Below, one piece after another: positions 1-10,829 of a stretch of 64,000 bases of DNA. How positions within the stretch are numbered: the stretch's first letter is position 1; each line of letters begins with the position of its first letter. The position numbers were made by a program, and so were the translations under genes. This DNA is from Mycolicibacterium arenosum. Lineage in GTDB: Bacteria; Actinomycetota; Actinomycetes; Mycobacteriales; Mycobacteriaceae. A model generated the notes under the pieces. The model saw nothing but the letters and a program-made list of their open reading frames with translations, had not been told where the DNA came from and did no database searches. The DNA lies in assembly GCF_024320865.1 (NCBI RefSeq), contig NZ_JANDBD010000002.1:372001-436000 (forward strand). Reading direction: 5' to 3'.

Positions 1-1711
1 GATCGACGGGCCGGTTCGCAACCAGGACGAGCGGGGGCTGTGGGTGCTCGGGTTGGCCGCGCTGAGCGTCGGCATCACCGAAGCCCTGATGTGGTTCATC
101 CGGCGCTGGCTCGTCGCACGCGCGACCCTCGGGGTCGAGGCCGATATCCGCAAGGACCTGTACGCCCGGCTGCAGATCCTGCCGATGTCCTTCCACGGCC
201 GCTGGCAGTCGGGTCAGCTGCTGTCACGCGTCATGAACGACTTGAGCGCCATTCGGCAGTTCCTGTCGTTCGGGTTGTTGTTCCTGGTTCTCAACGGGAT
301 TCAGATCACGGTCATCACCGCGATCCTGCTCACGATGTACTGGCCGCTCGGGGTCGTCGTCGTGGTGTCGATCGTCCCGATCACCGTCACGGTCTTCCAC
401 TTCCAGCGGAAGTTCACCGTGCTGTCGCGGCGGTCGCAGGACCAGGCCGGCCATGTGGCGACGCACGTCGAGGAGGCCGCGCTCGGCATGCGCGTGGTGA
501 AGTCGTTCGGCCGCGAGGACTACAGCTACGAGCGGTTCAACTCTCGCGCCGCGGAGCTGTACGACACCCAGCTCGAGAAGGTCGCGGTGTCGGCGCGGTT
601 CTGGACGCTGCTCGAGGTCATTCCGAACATCACGCTGATCCTGGTGCTCGGCTTCGGTGCGTACGCCGCGGGCAACGGCCTCGTCACCCTGGGCACCCTG
701 GTCGCGTTCATCACCATGATGCTGTCGCTGGTGTGGCCGATCGCCTCGCTGGGGTTCCTGCTGTCGATGACACAGGAGTCGTTCACCGCGGCTGACCGCG
801 TCGTGGAGATCTTCGACGCGCCGCGCGACATCGTCGACGGCCCGATCGACGAGCCGCCCCGCGGCGGCCGGCTGGAACTGGTCGACGTCGGCTTCCGCTT
901 CCCGGACTCGGACGAGTGGGCGCTGCGGCACGTCGACGTGACCGTCGAACCCGGTGAAACGCTGGCCCTCGTCGGCGCCACCGGGTCGGGGAAGACGGTG
1001 CTCGCCGCGCTGATGTCGCGCCTGTACGACGTCACCGAGGGACGCATCCTCGTCGACGGCCTCGACATCCGCGAGTTGTCGCTGTCCGCGTTGCGCCGGA
1101 CCGTGGCGACCGCCTTCGAGGATCCGACGCTGTTCTCAATGTCGGTGGCGGAGAATCTAAGACTCGGTAGTGCCCCAGACAACCCTGTGACCGACGACGA
1201 TATCGCTCAGGCCATCGACGTCGCCGCCGCGCAGTTCGTCTACGACCTGCCGTTCGGCCTCGACACCCGCATCGGTGAACAGGGGATGAGCCTGTCCGGC
1301 GGCCAGCGGCAACGACTTTCGCTCGCCAGGGCGATTCTGGCCGCGCCCGCCGTGCTGGTGCTGGACGACACCCTGTCGGCGCTGGACGTACACACCGAGG
1401 CCGTCGTCACCGAGGCGTTGGGCCGGGTGCTCGGTGCGGTGACGGGCATCGTCGTCGCGCACCGGGCGTCGACGGTGCTGCTCGCCGACCGCGTCGCGCT
1501 GCTCGAGAGGGGCACCATCACGCGGGTGGGGACGCACGCCGAACTGCTGGCCGACGCTCCCGAGTACCGGTATCTGCTGGCCGCCGACGAGGACCTCGAA
1601 TGGGAACAGGACGACGAACGTACGCGCCTGGAGAACCTCTACCTCGAGGCCAGGGCCACCGAAGAGGCTTGTGAGGAAAGGGATCTGGCGGAGGGGAGGT
1701 CGCGCACATGA
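1..1711 (+). CDS. ABC exporter half-transporter, degenerate-site subunit (5' end outside window)
   Basis: The reading frame is open to the left edge, so the N-terminus is missing; about 569 residues are visible. The order is a transmembrane domain followed by a C-terminal ATPase domain, as in ABCB-type exporters. Walker A (GATGSGKT), signature LSGGQ and H-loop (VVAHR) are present. After the Walker B aspartate the usual catalytic Glu is Asp (VLVLDDTLSALD), and the Q-loop Gln is replaced in TAFEDPTLF. This is the pattern of the non-hydrolysing side of a heterodimeric exporter. The stop overlaps the next ATG by 4 bases (ATGA), so the two halves are translationally coupled. The pair resembles M. 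tuberculosis Rv1273c/Rv1272c by length and organisation (recollection, not a search). The substrate cannot be read from sequence; drugs or lipids are typical of the family. Confidence 0.93.
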   Translation, partial: IDGPVRNQDERGLWVLGLAALSVGITEALMWFIRRWLVARATLGVEADIRKDLYARLQILPMSFHGRWQSGQLLSRVMNDLSAIRQFLSFGLLFLVLNGIQITVITAILLTMYWPLGVVVVVSIVPITVTVFHFQRKFTVLSRRSQDQAGHVATHVEEAALGMRVVKSFGREDYSYERFNSRAAELYDTQLEKVAVSARFWTLLEVIPNITLILVLGFGAYAAGNGLVTLGTLVAFITMMLSLVWPIASLGFLLSMTQESFTAADRVVEIFDAPRDIVDGPIDEPPRGGRLELVDVGFRFPDSDEWALRHVDVTVEPGETLALVGATGSGKTVLAALMSRLYDVTEGRILVDGLDIRELSLSALRRTVATAFEDPTLFSMSVAENLRLGSAPDNPVTDDDIAQAIDVAAAQFVYDLPFGLDTRIGEQGMSLSGGQRQRLSLARAILAAPAVLVLDDTLSALDVHTEAVVTEALGRVLGAVTGIVVAHRASTVLLADRVALLERGTITRVGTHAELLADAPEYRYLLAADEDLEWEQDDERTRLENLYLEARATEEACEERDLAEGRSRT

Positions 1712-3528
1712 GCGTCACGGACTGGCGCGGCCGCACGATCGAGGATCGCGACGACGATCTTCCGATCGACGAATCGGTGTCCCGTCGTCGCGAGGCTCGG
1801 TCGCTGCTGGGATCGCTGCTGCGGCCGTACGCACCCGCGGTGGCGCTGCTGGCGCTCGTCGTGATCGTCGAGAACGCCGCCCGGCTGTCGGTGCCGCTGC
1901 TGGTGCAGCGGGGTATCGACCACGGCATCCCGCCGATCGCCGCGGGGGGGCCGGCGCGCGAGCTCCTGACGATCGTCGGCGCGCTGTGCGGTGTCGTGCT
2001 GCTGCAGGCCGTCAGCCGGATGTACTTCCTGCGGCGCTCCGGACGGATCGGTCAGCGGGTGCTGCTCGCGCTGCGCCAGCGGATCTACCGGCACTTCCAG
2101 CGCCTCGATGTGGCGTTCCACGACCGCTACACGTCGGGCCGGGTGGTGAGCCGGTCGACCAACGACGTCGAGGCGATCCAGGACATGCTCGAAACCGGGT
2201 TCGACGGGCTGATCACCGCGATCCTCACACTCGGTGGCACGGCGGTGCTGCTGGTGGTGCTCGACGTCCACCTCGGCCTGGTGTGCCTCGCGGCGTTCCC
2301 CATCCTGGTCGGCCTGGTGTGGTGGTTCCGGACCCAGACGTCGAAGACGTATCTGAAGGTGCGCGAGAGCGCGGCGCTGCTGATCGTCCAGTTCGTCGAG
2401 ACGATGACGGGCATCAAGGCCGTTCAGGCCTACCGCCGCGAACCGCGCAACCAGGAGATCTACGAAGACGTCGCCGATCAGTACCGCGACATCAACGAGA
2501 AGGCCTTCAAGCTGCTCGCGATCTTCATGCCGGGCGTCAAACTCGTCGGCAACGTCACCACCGGTGTCGTGCTGCTGTACGGCGGCTACCGGGTGCTGCG
2601 CGGCGAGATGACGATCGGCACGCTGACCGCGTTCCTGCTGTATCTGCGCATGTTCTTCGAGCCGATGCAGGAGATCTCACAGTTCTTCAACACGTTCCAG
2701 TCGGCGTCGGCGGCCCTGGAGAAGATCGCGGGCGTGCTGGCTCAGCAGCCCGCGGTGACGGATCCCGAGAAGCCGGTCGAGCTGCCGACGGTCAAGGGCG
2801 ACATCCGGTTTCGGGACGTCAGTTTCTCCTACGTGCCGGGGCGCCCGGTGCTGCCCGACATGCAGCTGGAGGTGCCTGCGGGCCAGACCGTCGCGCTGGT
2901 CGGTACCACGGGAGCGGGTAAGACGACCATCGCCAAGCTGATCGCGCGGTTCTACGACCCGACCTCGGGTGCGGTGACCCTCGACGGAGTCGACCTTCGC
3001 GACCTCGACCAGAGCGAGTTGCGCAGGCACGTCGTCATGGTGACGCAGGAGAACTTCATGTTCGAGGGCTCCGTCGCCGACAACATCCGGTTCGGCAGGC
3101 CCGACGCCACCGACGTGGAGGTCCGCGCGGCGGCGGAAGCCGTTGGCGCGCAGCGTTTCATCGAGGCGCTGCCGGAGGGTTACGAGACCGACGTGGCCAA
3201 ACGCGGCGGTCGGCTGTCGGCTGGTCAGCGTCAGCTGATCGCCTTCGCGCGGGCGTTCCTCGCCGATCCCGCGGTGCTGATCCTCGACGAGGCCACCTCG
3301 TCGCTGGACATCCCGAGTGAGCGACTGGTGCAGCGCGCGCTCGCGACCGTGCTGGCCGACCGCACCGCGTTGGTGATCGCCCACCGGCTGTCGACCGTGC
3401 AGGTCGCCGACCGGGTGCTGGTGCTCGAGCACGGCCGCATCGTCGAAGACGGTCCGCCTGCGGAGTTGATGCAGGGCGACGGCCGGTACGCGGCGCTGCA
3501 TCGGGCCTGGGTCGAATCGCTGGTCTGA
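1708..3528 (+). CDS. ABC exporter half-transporter, catalytic-site subunit
   Basis: 606 residues. About 60 cytoplasmic residues come first, then six membrane helices (ABC_membrane, roughly 50-330) and an ATPase domain (roughly 360-600). Walker A (GTTGAGKT), Q-loop (VTQENFMF), Walker B with a normal catalytic Glu (LILDEATSSLD) and H-loop (VIAHRLST) are intact. The signature is LSAGQ instead of LSGGQ. The defects of the two partners are complementary: this protein's Walker A/B would pair with the partner's good signature to make the active site, while its altered signature pairs with the partner's defective Walker B. The ATG overlaps the upstream stop. A heterodimeric exporter in the inner membrane is well supported; the substrate is unknown. 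Confidence 0.95.
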   Translation: MSVTDWRGRTIEDRDDDLPIDESVSRRREARSLLGSLLRPYAPAVALLALVVIVENAARLSVPLLVQRGIDHGIPPIAAGGPARELLTIVGALCGVVLLQAVSRMYFLRRSGRIGQRVLLALRQRIYRHFQRLDVAFHDRYTSGRVVSRSTNDVEAIQDMLETGFDGLITAILTLGGTAVLLVVLDVHLGLVCLAAFPILVGLVWWFRTQTSKTYLKVRESAALLIVQFVETMTGIKAVQAYRREPRNQEIYEDVADQYRDINEKAFKLLAIFMPGVKLVGNVTTGVVLLYGGYRVLRGEMTIGTLTAFLLYLRMFFEPMQEISQFFNTFQSASAALEKIAGVLAQQPAVTDPEKPVELPTVKGDIRFRDVSFSYVPGRPVLPDMQLEVPAGQTVALVGTTGAGKTTIAKLIARFYDPTSGAVTLDGVDLRDLDQSELRRHVVMVTQENFMFEGSVADNIRFGRPDATDVEVRAAAEAVGAQRFIEALPEGYETDVAKRGGRLSAGQRQLIAFARAFLADPAVLILDEATSSLDIPSERLVQRALATVLADRTALVIAHRLSTVQVADRVLVLEHGRIVEDGPPAELMQGDGRYAALHRAWVESLV

Positions 3529-3554
3529 GCGTAGGTGATCCACAATCGACCCGT

Positions 3555-4517
3555 ATGACGCTCAATCAGCTCCGCGCCTTCGTCGAGGCCCAACGGCTCG
3601 GGTCCTTCACCGCTGCCGCCGACGCGCTGGTGATGGCGCAGGCGTCGGTGTCGGAGTTGGTGCGCAGGCTCGAGGACGAACTCGACGCGCAATTGTTCGT
3701 GCGTGGCAGTCGGCGGCTCACCCTGACCGCCGCGGGACGCGAACTGCTCCCGTACGCGCAGCAGGCCGTGCACGCGTCCGAGAGCGGCGTCGACGCCGTG
3801 CGGGCCGTGGGGTCGCTGGGCGGTGGGACGGCGACGTTCGGCGTGCCCCGTAACGCCGACTACTACCTGCTGTCGAGCCTCGTGCAGACGTTCCACATGC
3901 GCTACCCCGCGGTCAGGGTGCGGCTCGTCGGGCAGAACTCCGCGGAGACGGCGGCGACGATCGCGGCAGGGGAGATCGAGGCGGGCATGCTGATCCTGCC
4001 GATCGACGACGAGGATCTGGTGATCCGGCCGCTGCTGCGCGACGAGGTGTACTACGTCAGCGCCGACCCCGCGCGCACCGAGAAGCCGATCACGATAAGG
4101 CAATTCGCGCAGGCCACCCTGGTGCTCTACGACGCGCACTACGGCTGGAAGGACCCCACCCGCAGGCAGCTCGCCGAACGCGCTCAACTCGCGGGTCTGA
4201 AGCTCGAGCCCGTCATCGAGATCGAACACGTGGAATCGGCGCTCAAGCTCGTCGCCGCGGGTATCGGCGACACCATCGTCAGCGGCGCGGTCCTGACGAG
4301 CGAGGCGTTCCCCGCCGGTCTGCACACCACGCCGTTCGCCGAGCCGCTCTACGACACGATCGCCCTCGCTCAGCATCGCGGACGGCCGCTGTCGAACGCG
4401 ACGCGCGAGTTCGCTCGGCTGGCCGAGGACACCATCCGTCACCTCCCCGTCGTCCCGCTCACCAGGGCTGAGCAGCGGGCGGGCGCGGTGCCGCTGATAG
4501 CCCGGAATCGGTCCTGA
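3555..4517 (+). CDS. LysR-family transcriptional regulator
   Basis: 320 residues. The N-terminal winged helix-turn-helix occupies about residues 1-60 (LNQLRAFVEAQRLGSFTAAA, with the recognition helix around QASVSELVRRLE). A LysR substrate-binding domain follows (about 90-295). It lies just upstream of, and in the same direction as, a HisD-like dehydrogenase, an amidase and an NCS1 permease, so it is the likely activator of that set (inference). Many LysR genes are divergent from their targets; here the gene is co-directional with a 94-base gap that contains a separate promoter-like box for the next gene. The effector is unknown, possibly the substrate or a breakdown product of the permease cargo. 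Confidence 0.93.
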   Translation: MTLNQLRAFVEAQRLGSFTAAADALVMAQASVSELVRRLEDELDAQLFVRGSRRLTLTAAGRELLPYAQQAVHASESGVDAVRAVGSLGGGTATFGVPRNADYYLLSSLVQTFHMRYPAVRVRLVGQNSAETAATIAAGEIEAGMLILPIDDEDLVIRPLLRDEVYYVSADPARTEKPITIRQFAQATLVLYDAHYGWKDPTRRQLAERAQLAGLKLEPVIEIEHVESALKLVAAGIGDTIVSGAVLTSEAFPAGLHTTPFAEPLYDTIALAQHRGRPLSNATREFARLAEDTIRHLPVVPLTRAEQRAGAVPLIARNRS

Positions 4518-4598
4518 CCAGCGGGTACCGCTTAACAGCAGGGTTGTCCTGTGGTTTATGCTGGATTCACCCATCTAGTCCTTTGGCTCAAATCCGCC

Positions 4599-4604
4599 TA
4601 CCGT
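4599..4604 (+). promoter_or_regulatory. -10 box (TACCGT) for leaderless HisD-like gene
   Basis: TACCGT fits the mycobacterial TANNNT -10 pattern and ends 7 bases before the ATG at 4612. Transcription would start at or next to the start codon, giving a leaderless mRNA. No Shine-Dalgarno sequence is present. Confidence 0.5.
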
Positions 4605-4611
4605 CGCCGCC

Positions 4612-5969
<1,358 letters not shown>

Positions 5970-5970
<1 letters not shown>

Positions 5971-6797
5971 TGGCCACGGTCCGCGCATCCGCTGTCGCGA
6001 TCCCGATCGAATTCGGGAACCTCGCGGCCAATCTGGCCGCGATCCGCGCTGCGTTGACGCGGGCCGAGGCGGGACCGCACCTGATCGTCTTCACCGAATT
6101 GGCAACCAGCGGTTACGTGTTCACCGACGACAACGAGGCCCGATCGCTCGCGCTGAGCGCCGACGACCCACGGCTGACCTCGCTCGCCGACGCCGTGCCG
6201 GACGGCGCGGTGGCCGTCGTCGGGTTCTGCGAACAGGCGGACGGCGCGCTGTACAACTCGGCGCTCGTGCTGACTCGGTCCGGCGCGCTCGGGTGCTACC
6301 GCAAGTCGCACCTGTGGGACGCCGAGTGCCGGATCTTCGCCACCGGAGGTGAGGCGGGAACGGTGCTCGACACCCCGGTCGGTCGCCTCGGCGTGGCGAT
6401 TTGCTACGACAACGAGTTCCCCGAGGTGCCGCGCCGGCTCGCACTGGCGGGAGCCGAAGTGCTTGCACTGCCGTCGAACTGGCCGCTGGTGCAGCGGCCA
6501 GCAGGCGAGCACCCGCCGGAGCTCGTGCAGGCCATGGCAGCCGCCAGGGCCTCACGACTGCCCACGGTGATCGCCGATCGGCACGGCGTCGAGCGCGGCG
6601 TCGAATGGACCGGCGGCACCGCGATCATCTCGCCCGACGGCTGGGTGTGCGCGACCCCGGACGAGCACGGCGTCGCCTCCACCGTGCTCACCACGACCTC
6701 AGACAAGTCGATCGGGCCGTACAACGACCTGTTCGCCGATCGACGCCCCGAGCTGTACACGCCCGACTACGCCCTGTTGAACCGCACGTCCTACTGA
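5970..6797 (+). CDS. Nitrilase-superfamily carbon-nitrogen hydrolase
   Basis: 275 residues, the normal size for a CN_hydrolase domain. The Glu-Lys-Cys triad is visible: Glu43 in FTELATSGY, Lys112 in YRKSHLWD and Cys145 in VAICYDNEFPE. Such enzymes hydrolyse amides, nitriles or N-carbamoyl compounds in the cytoplasm. Translation is coupled to the preceding HisD-like gene (TGATG), and an NCS1 permease gene follows 18 bases later, which suggests uptake followed by hydrolysis and oxidation of a nitrogenous substrate (inference). Omega-amidase or N-carbamoyl hydrolase activities are possible; the exact substrate cannot be read. Confidence 0.9.
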
Positions 6798-6815
6798 ACA
6801 GCTAGCGAGGAAGCC

Positions 6816-8270
6816 ATGCCCGAGACGTCCGCCATCGAGTCGAAGTCCATCGACTGGGTCCCCCTCGACGAACGACGGGGAAAGCCGTCGACGCTGTTCC
6901 CCCTGTGGTTCATGTCGAATGCGAACCTCACCACCCTCGCCACCGGCATGGTCGGCGCATCGCTCGGTGCGTCGTTTCTGACGTCGCTGGTGGCGATCGT
7001 GCTGGGCGCCGCCGTCGGAACGGTCTTCACCGCGTTCCACTCCGCGCAGGGACCGCAGCTCGGACTGCCCCAGATGATCCAGTCGCGAGCGCAATTCGGC
7101 TACCGGGGTGTCGTCGTGATCTGCGCCGTCGTCGTGTTCAGCATCGTCGGGTTCAACATCTTCAACCAGATCCTGGCCGCCGACGTCATCACCCTGACCA
7201 CCCACACCGACCTGCGGGACCTGTGGTTCGTCCTCATCACCGGCCTGGCGCTGGCGCTGGCGATCTACGGCTATCACTGGATCCACCGCTTCCAGACGTG
7301 GCTGACGTGGCTGTTCCTCGCGACGTTCGGCGTGTTCACCGTCGCGGCGCTGGTCTTCCTGCCACTTCCGCAGGGGCAGTTCGGTTTCGACGGCTTCACC
7401 TGGGCCGCTTTCCTCGTGCAGTTCGCCGCCGCGGCGGCGTACGCACTCGGCTGGGCACCCTACGTCTCGGACTACTCGCGCTACCTGCCGCCGCAGACGA
7501 GTCCGCGAAAGGCGCTGTGGTACACGTACGCCGGTGTCTTCGTCGGTGCGGCCTGGCTGATGGTGCTCGGCGCGCTGGTCGCCGCTCTGCTCGCCGACGC
7601 GTCGCCGCTCGAGGCCGTCAAGAGCGCCGCCGACCAGCTCGTCGCCGGCTCCGGCACCTGGCTGCTGGTGGCAGCGCTGCCCGGACTCATCACCGTGATC
7701 ACGGTCAACATCTACGCGGCGTCCCTCGAGCTGATCACGATGATCGACTCGTTCAAGGCGGTGCGGCCCACCCTCCGGCTGCGGATCGTGTCGTGCTCGG
7801 TGATCGCGTCGGCCGGCCTGCTCGGAGCGGTGCTGTCGACGGGTGAATTCCTCGCCAACTTCGGCAGCTTCCTGGTGGTGCTGCTCTACCTGCTGGTGCC
7901 GTGGACGTCGGTCAACCTGGTCGACTACTACTTCGTCCGGCGCGGCCACTACGCCATCCGCGAGATCTTCGTGCCCACCGGCGGCGTGTACGGAACGTGG
8001 GGGTGGCGCGGCCTGGGTGCGTACGCCATCGGAATCGTCGCGATGATCCCGTTCGTGGTGACGGTCTGGTACACCGGCCCGGTCGCCTCGGCGCTCGGTG
8101 ACGTCGACATCGCCCTGTTCGTCGGACTGTTCGCGTCGGCGCTCGCCTACCTGCTGATGGCGCGGTCACTCGACCTCGCCGCGGAGATCGCGAAGGCGGA
8201 GGCCGACTCTCGCGACCACGGCATCGAGGCGGTCAGCTTCTCCGGCCGCGTCGCGCCGGTCGAAACCTAG
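6816..8270 (+). CDS. NCS1-family permease (cytosine/purine/allantoin type)
   Basis: 484 residues with about 12 hydrophobic helices. The N-terminal region IDWVPLDERRGKPSTLFPLW followed by FMSNANLTTLATG is typical of NCS1 nucleobase and cation symporters of the CodB/PurP/allantoin group. It is the third enzyme or transport gene of the LysR-led unit and probably imports its substrate. Its TAG stop overlaps the TAG stop of the convergent LuxR gene within one CTAG palindrome (8267-8270). Substrate class is inferred from family only. Confidence 0.9.
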   Translation: MPETSAIESKSIDWVPLDERRGKPSTLFPLWFMSNANLTTLATGMVGASLGASFLTSLVAIVLGAAVGTVFTAFHSAQGPQLGLPQMIQSRAQFGYRGVVVICAVVVFSIVGFNIFNQILAADVITLTTHTDLRDLWFVLITGLALALAIYGYHWIHRFQTWLTWLFLATFGVFTVAALVFLPLPQGQFGFDGFTWAAFLVQFAAAAAYALGWAPYVSDYSRYLPPQTSPRKALWYTYAGVFVGAAWLMVLGALVAALLADASPLEAVKSAADQLVAGSGTWLLVAALPGLITVITVNIYAASLELITMIDSFKAVRPTLRLRIVSCSVIASAGLLGAVLSTGEFLANFGSFLVVLLYLLVPWTSVNLVDYYFVRRGHYAIREIFVPTGGVYGTWGWRGLGAYAIGIVAMIPFVVTVWYTGPVASALGDVDIALFVGLFASALAYLLMARSLDLAAEIAKAEADSRDHGIEAVSFSGRVAPVET

Positions 8271-9085
8271 GGCAGCAACCCCGCGCGCCGCGCCGTGGAC
8301 ACGGCTTCGTGCCGGGTTCGCGCACCGAGCTTCGCGGTGGCGCTGCGCAGGTAGCTCTTGACGGTCTCGGGTCGCAGCGAAAGTCGCTTGGCCGCTTCGG
8401 CATTGGAGCAGCCCAGGGCCACCTGAGCGAGAACGTCGAGCTCGCGCGCAGTCAGGTGCGGTACATCGGTCGTCCCGCTGTCGCCCGTCAGCCGGCCGGC
8501 CAGTCGCTCCAACTCGCCCCGCAACTCGGGCGCCACCCCGGCGAGTCGGCGCAACTCCGCGTGGACCTCGCGCACCCGCTCGGACGCCACGGCTCCTGCC
8601 GCAGCGGCCTCGTGCAGCCGTAGCCGGCGGTCGACCTCGTCGCGGATGCGCAGTTCGTCGGAGATCCTGCGACTGGAGGCGACCATAAGATCGGCGGCGC
8701 GTCCGCCCACCGGCGCACTCGACCGGTACGCGCCGTAGAGCATCGCGCGCGGCACGCCGTCGACGATCACGGGGACCGCGAGCACCGACCGGATGCCCTC
8801 GGACAGCACGGGGCCGTCGTAGTCGTGCGTGATGGTCGACGCGTTGCGGTAGTCGGCCACCGACAGCGGTCTGCCCTCGACCATGCTCGCCCCGCCCAGC
8901 CCCGAGTTGGATCGCACGATCAGCCCGCGCAGCCGCCCGGTCCTGGTCCCGACGAACTCGCTGAGCAGCAACGCGTCACCCCGCACCTCGCCGCCGAAGA
9001 GCACCGGCACCCCGCCGTCGACGGCGACCCGGCGCAACTCGGCCCGCAGCACGTCGGTGTCGCGGGGCCTTAACAGCGATCGCAC
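8267..9085 (-). CDS. GAF-domain LuxR-family transcriptional regulator
   Basis: 272 residues using the GTG at 9085. A longer frame runs to 9157, but the GTG has a GAGGGG ribosome-binding site about 6 bases upstream and avoids overlap with the divergent ligase gene. An N-terminal GAF-like sensor domain (about 20-150) is followed by a helical linker and a LuxR helix-turn-helix (about 205-265; LTARELDVLAQVALGCSNAEAA, then RPETVKSYL). It is divergent from two acyl-CoA ligase genes and probably controls them (inference). The ligand is unknown; small acids or CoA esters are plausible. Confidence 0.88.
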   Translation of the reverse strand: MRSLLRPRDTDVLRAELRRVAVDGGVPVLFGGEVRGDALLLSEFVGTRTGRLRGLIVRSNSGLGGASMVEGRPLSVADYRNASTITHDYDGPVLSEGIRSVLAVPVIVDGVPRAMLYGAYRSSAPVGGRAADLMVASSRRISDELRIRDEVDRRLRLHEAAAAGAVASERVREVHAELRRLAGVAPELRGELERLAGRLTGDSGTTDVPHLTARELDVLAQVALGCSNAEAAKRLSLRPETVKSYLRSATAKLGARTRHEAVSTARRAGLLP

Positions 9086-9143
9086 AGGGTTCCCCTCTTT
9101 CGGGGGTAGCGGACGGGTGAGTGTGACGTAGATCCTAGTCACC

Positions 9144-10829
9144 ATGACGACCAACACCGATCTGTATCGCGCCGCCCGCGATCACCTGGTGGCCGTGATC
9201 AGCGATTACGACAAGGCCGTCGACACCTTCGCGTGGCCGCGCATCGAGGGCGCGTTCAACTGGGCCACCGACTGGTTCGACGTCATCGCGCGGGATAACC
9301 ACCGCCTCGCGCTCTGGATTGTGGAGGAGGACGGCACCGAGACTCGGGTGACGTTCGCCGAGATGGCCGATCGCTCCGACCGCGGCGCCACGTGGCTGCG
9401 GGGCCTCGGCGTCGGGAAGGGCGACCGCGTCATCCTGATGCTGGGCAACCAGGTCGAGCTGTGGGAGGCGATGCTGGCCGTGGCGAAGCTCGGCGCGGTG
9501 ATCATGCCGACGACGAGCGCGCTCGGCCCCGCCGATCTGGCTGACCGCATCGGCCGCGGCGGTGCCCGCTTCGTCATCGCCAACGCCGATGACACCGCGA
9601 AGTTCGAGGCCGTCGACGGCGATTACACGCGCGTCGTGGTGGGGGAGCCGGTGTCCGGCTGGCACACGTACGCCGACGCCTACGCCGTTGAGCCCCAGCC
9701 GTTCACCGCCTGCACGGCCGGCGACGACACCAGCCTCGTCTACTTCACGTCGGGCACCACCAGCAGGCCGAAGCTCGTCGAGCACTCGCAGGTGAGCTAC
9801 GCCGTCGGGCACATGTCGACGATGGCCTGGATCGGCGTCAAACCGGGTGACGTGCACTTGGCGATCAGCTCGCCCGGCTGGGCCAAGCACGCGTGGAGTT
9901 GCTTCTTCGCGCCGTGGATCGCCGAGGCCACGATCTTCGTCTACAACTACTCCCGGTTCGACGCCGCAGCGCTGCTCGGTCAGCTGCAGCGCGCCGGCGT
10001 GAACACGTTCTGCGCGCCACCGACGGTGTGGCGCATGCTGATTCAGGCCGACCTCGGTGATAGGCCGCGAGAGCTCAGAGAGGTTCTCGGGGCAGGCGAA
10101 CCGCTGAACCCCGACGTGATCGCCCGCGTCGAGGCGGCGTGGGGCCTGACGATCCGCGACGGCTTCGGCCAGACCGAGACGACGCTGCAGGTCGGCAACA
10201 CCCCCGGCCAGCCGGTCAAGGCCGGCTCGATGGGCAGGCCCATGCCGGGTGTGCCCGTCGTCCTGGTCGATCCGGTGACCGGCGAGCCGGCCGACGAGGG
10301 TGAGATCTGCCTCGACCTCGGCCGCGCGCCGCTCAACCTGATGACGGGATACCTCGGGGATCCCGAGCGCAATGCCGCCGTCACCGCGGGCGGGTATTAC
10401 CACACCGGCGACGTCGCGAGCCGTGACGAGGACGGTTACATCACCTACATCGGCCGCACCGACGACGTGTTCAAGTCGTCGGATTACAAGGTCTCGCCGT
10501 TCGAGCTGGAGAGCGTGCTGATCGAGCACCCCGCCGTTGTCGAGGCGGCCGTCGTCCCGCAACCCGACGCGACGCGGCTCTCGGTGCCGAAGGCCTACGT
10601 CGCGCTGGCCGAGGGCTGGGCCGCCGACGCCCACACCGCCCGCCAGATCATGGAGTACGCCCGCGACCACCTGGCGCCCTACCTCAAGGTGCGTCGGGTG
10701 GAGTTCTTCGAACTGCCCAAGACGATTTCGGGCAAGATCCGCCGCGTGGAGTTGCGCAAGCGCGAGGATGAGGCACACCGGTCGGGTACGCCGATCGGTA
10801 CGGAACATCGCTACGAGGACCTGCTATGA
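9144..10829 (+). CDS. AMP-binding acyl-CoA synthetase (ACSM-like)
   Basis: 561 residues. All core motifs of the ANL superfamily are present: P-loop [46 protein letters not shown] and the C-terminal catalytic lysine in [13 protein letters not shown]. It activates a carboxylic acid to acyl-AMP and then acyl-CoA in the cytoplasm. The N-terminal part and the [13 protein letters not shown] segment resemble acetyl/medium-chain (ACSM) ligases more than long-chain FadD proteins. The stop overlaps the next gene by 4 bases (ATGA), so the two ligases are co-translated. The substrate is unknown. Confidence 0.92.
   Translation: MTTNTDLYRAARDHLVAVISDYDKAVDTFAWPRIEGAFNWATDWFDVIARDNHRLALWIVEEDGTETRVTFAEMADRSDRGATWLRGLGVGKGDRVILMLGNQVELWEAMLAVAKLGAVIMPTTSALGPADLADRIGRGGARFVIANADDTAKFEAVDGDYTRVVVGEPVSGWHTYADAYAVEPQPFTACTAGDDTSLVYFTSGTTSRPKLVEHSQVSYAVGHMSTMAWIGVKPGDVHLAISSPGWAKHAWSCFFAPWIAEATIFVYNYSRFDAAALLGQLQRAGVNTFCAPPTVWRMLIQADLGDRPRELREVLGAGEPLNPDVIARVEAAWGLTIRDGFGQTETTLQVGNTPGQPVKAGSMGRPMPGVPVVLVDPVTGEPADEGEICLDLGRAPLNLMTGYLGDPERNAAVTAGGYYHTGDVASRDEDGYITYIGRTDDVFKSSDYKVSPFELESVLIEHPAVVEAAVVPQPDATRLSVPKAYVALAEGWAADAHTARQIMEYARDHLAPYLKVRRVEFFELPKTISGKIRRVELRKREDEAHRSGTPIGTEHRYEDLL

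Noticed and set aside
2677..3543. 288-residue minus-strand frame under the ABC gene
   Set aside because: Typical high-GC shadow rich in Arg, Gly, His and Asp; the plus strand carries all ABC motifs.
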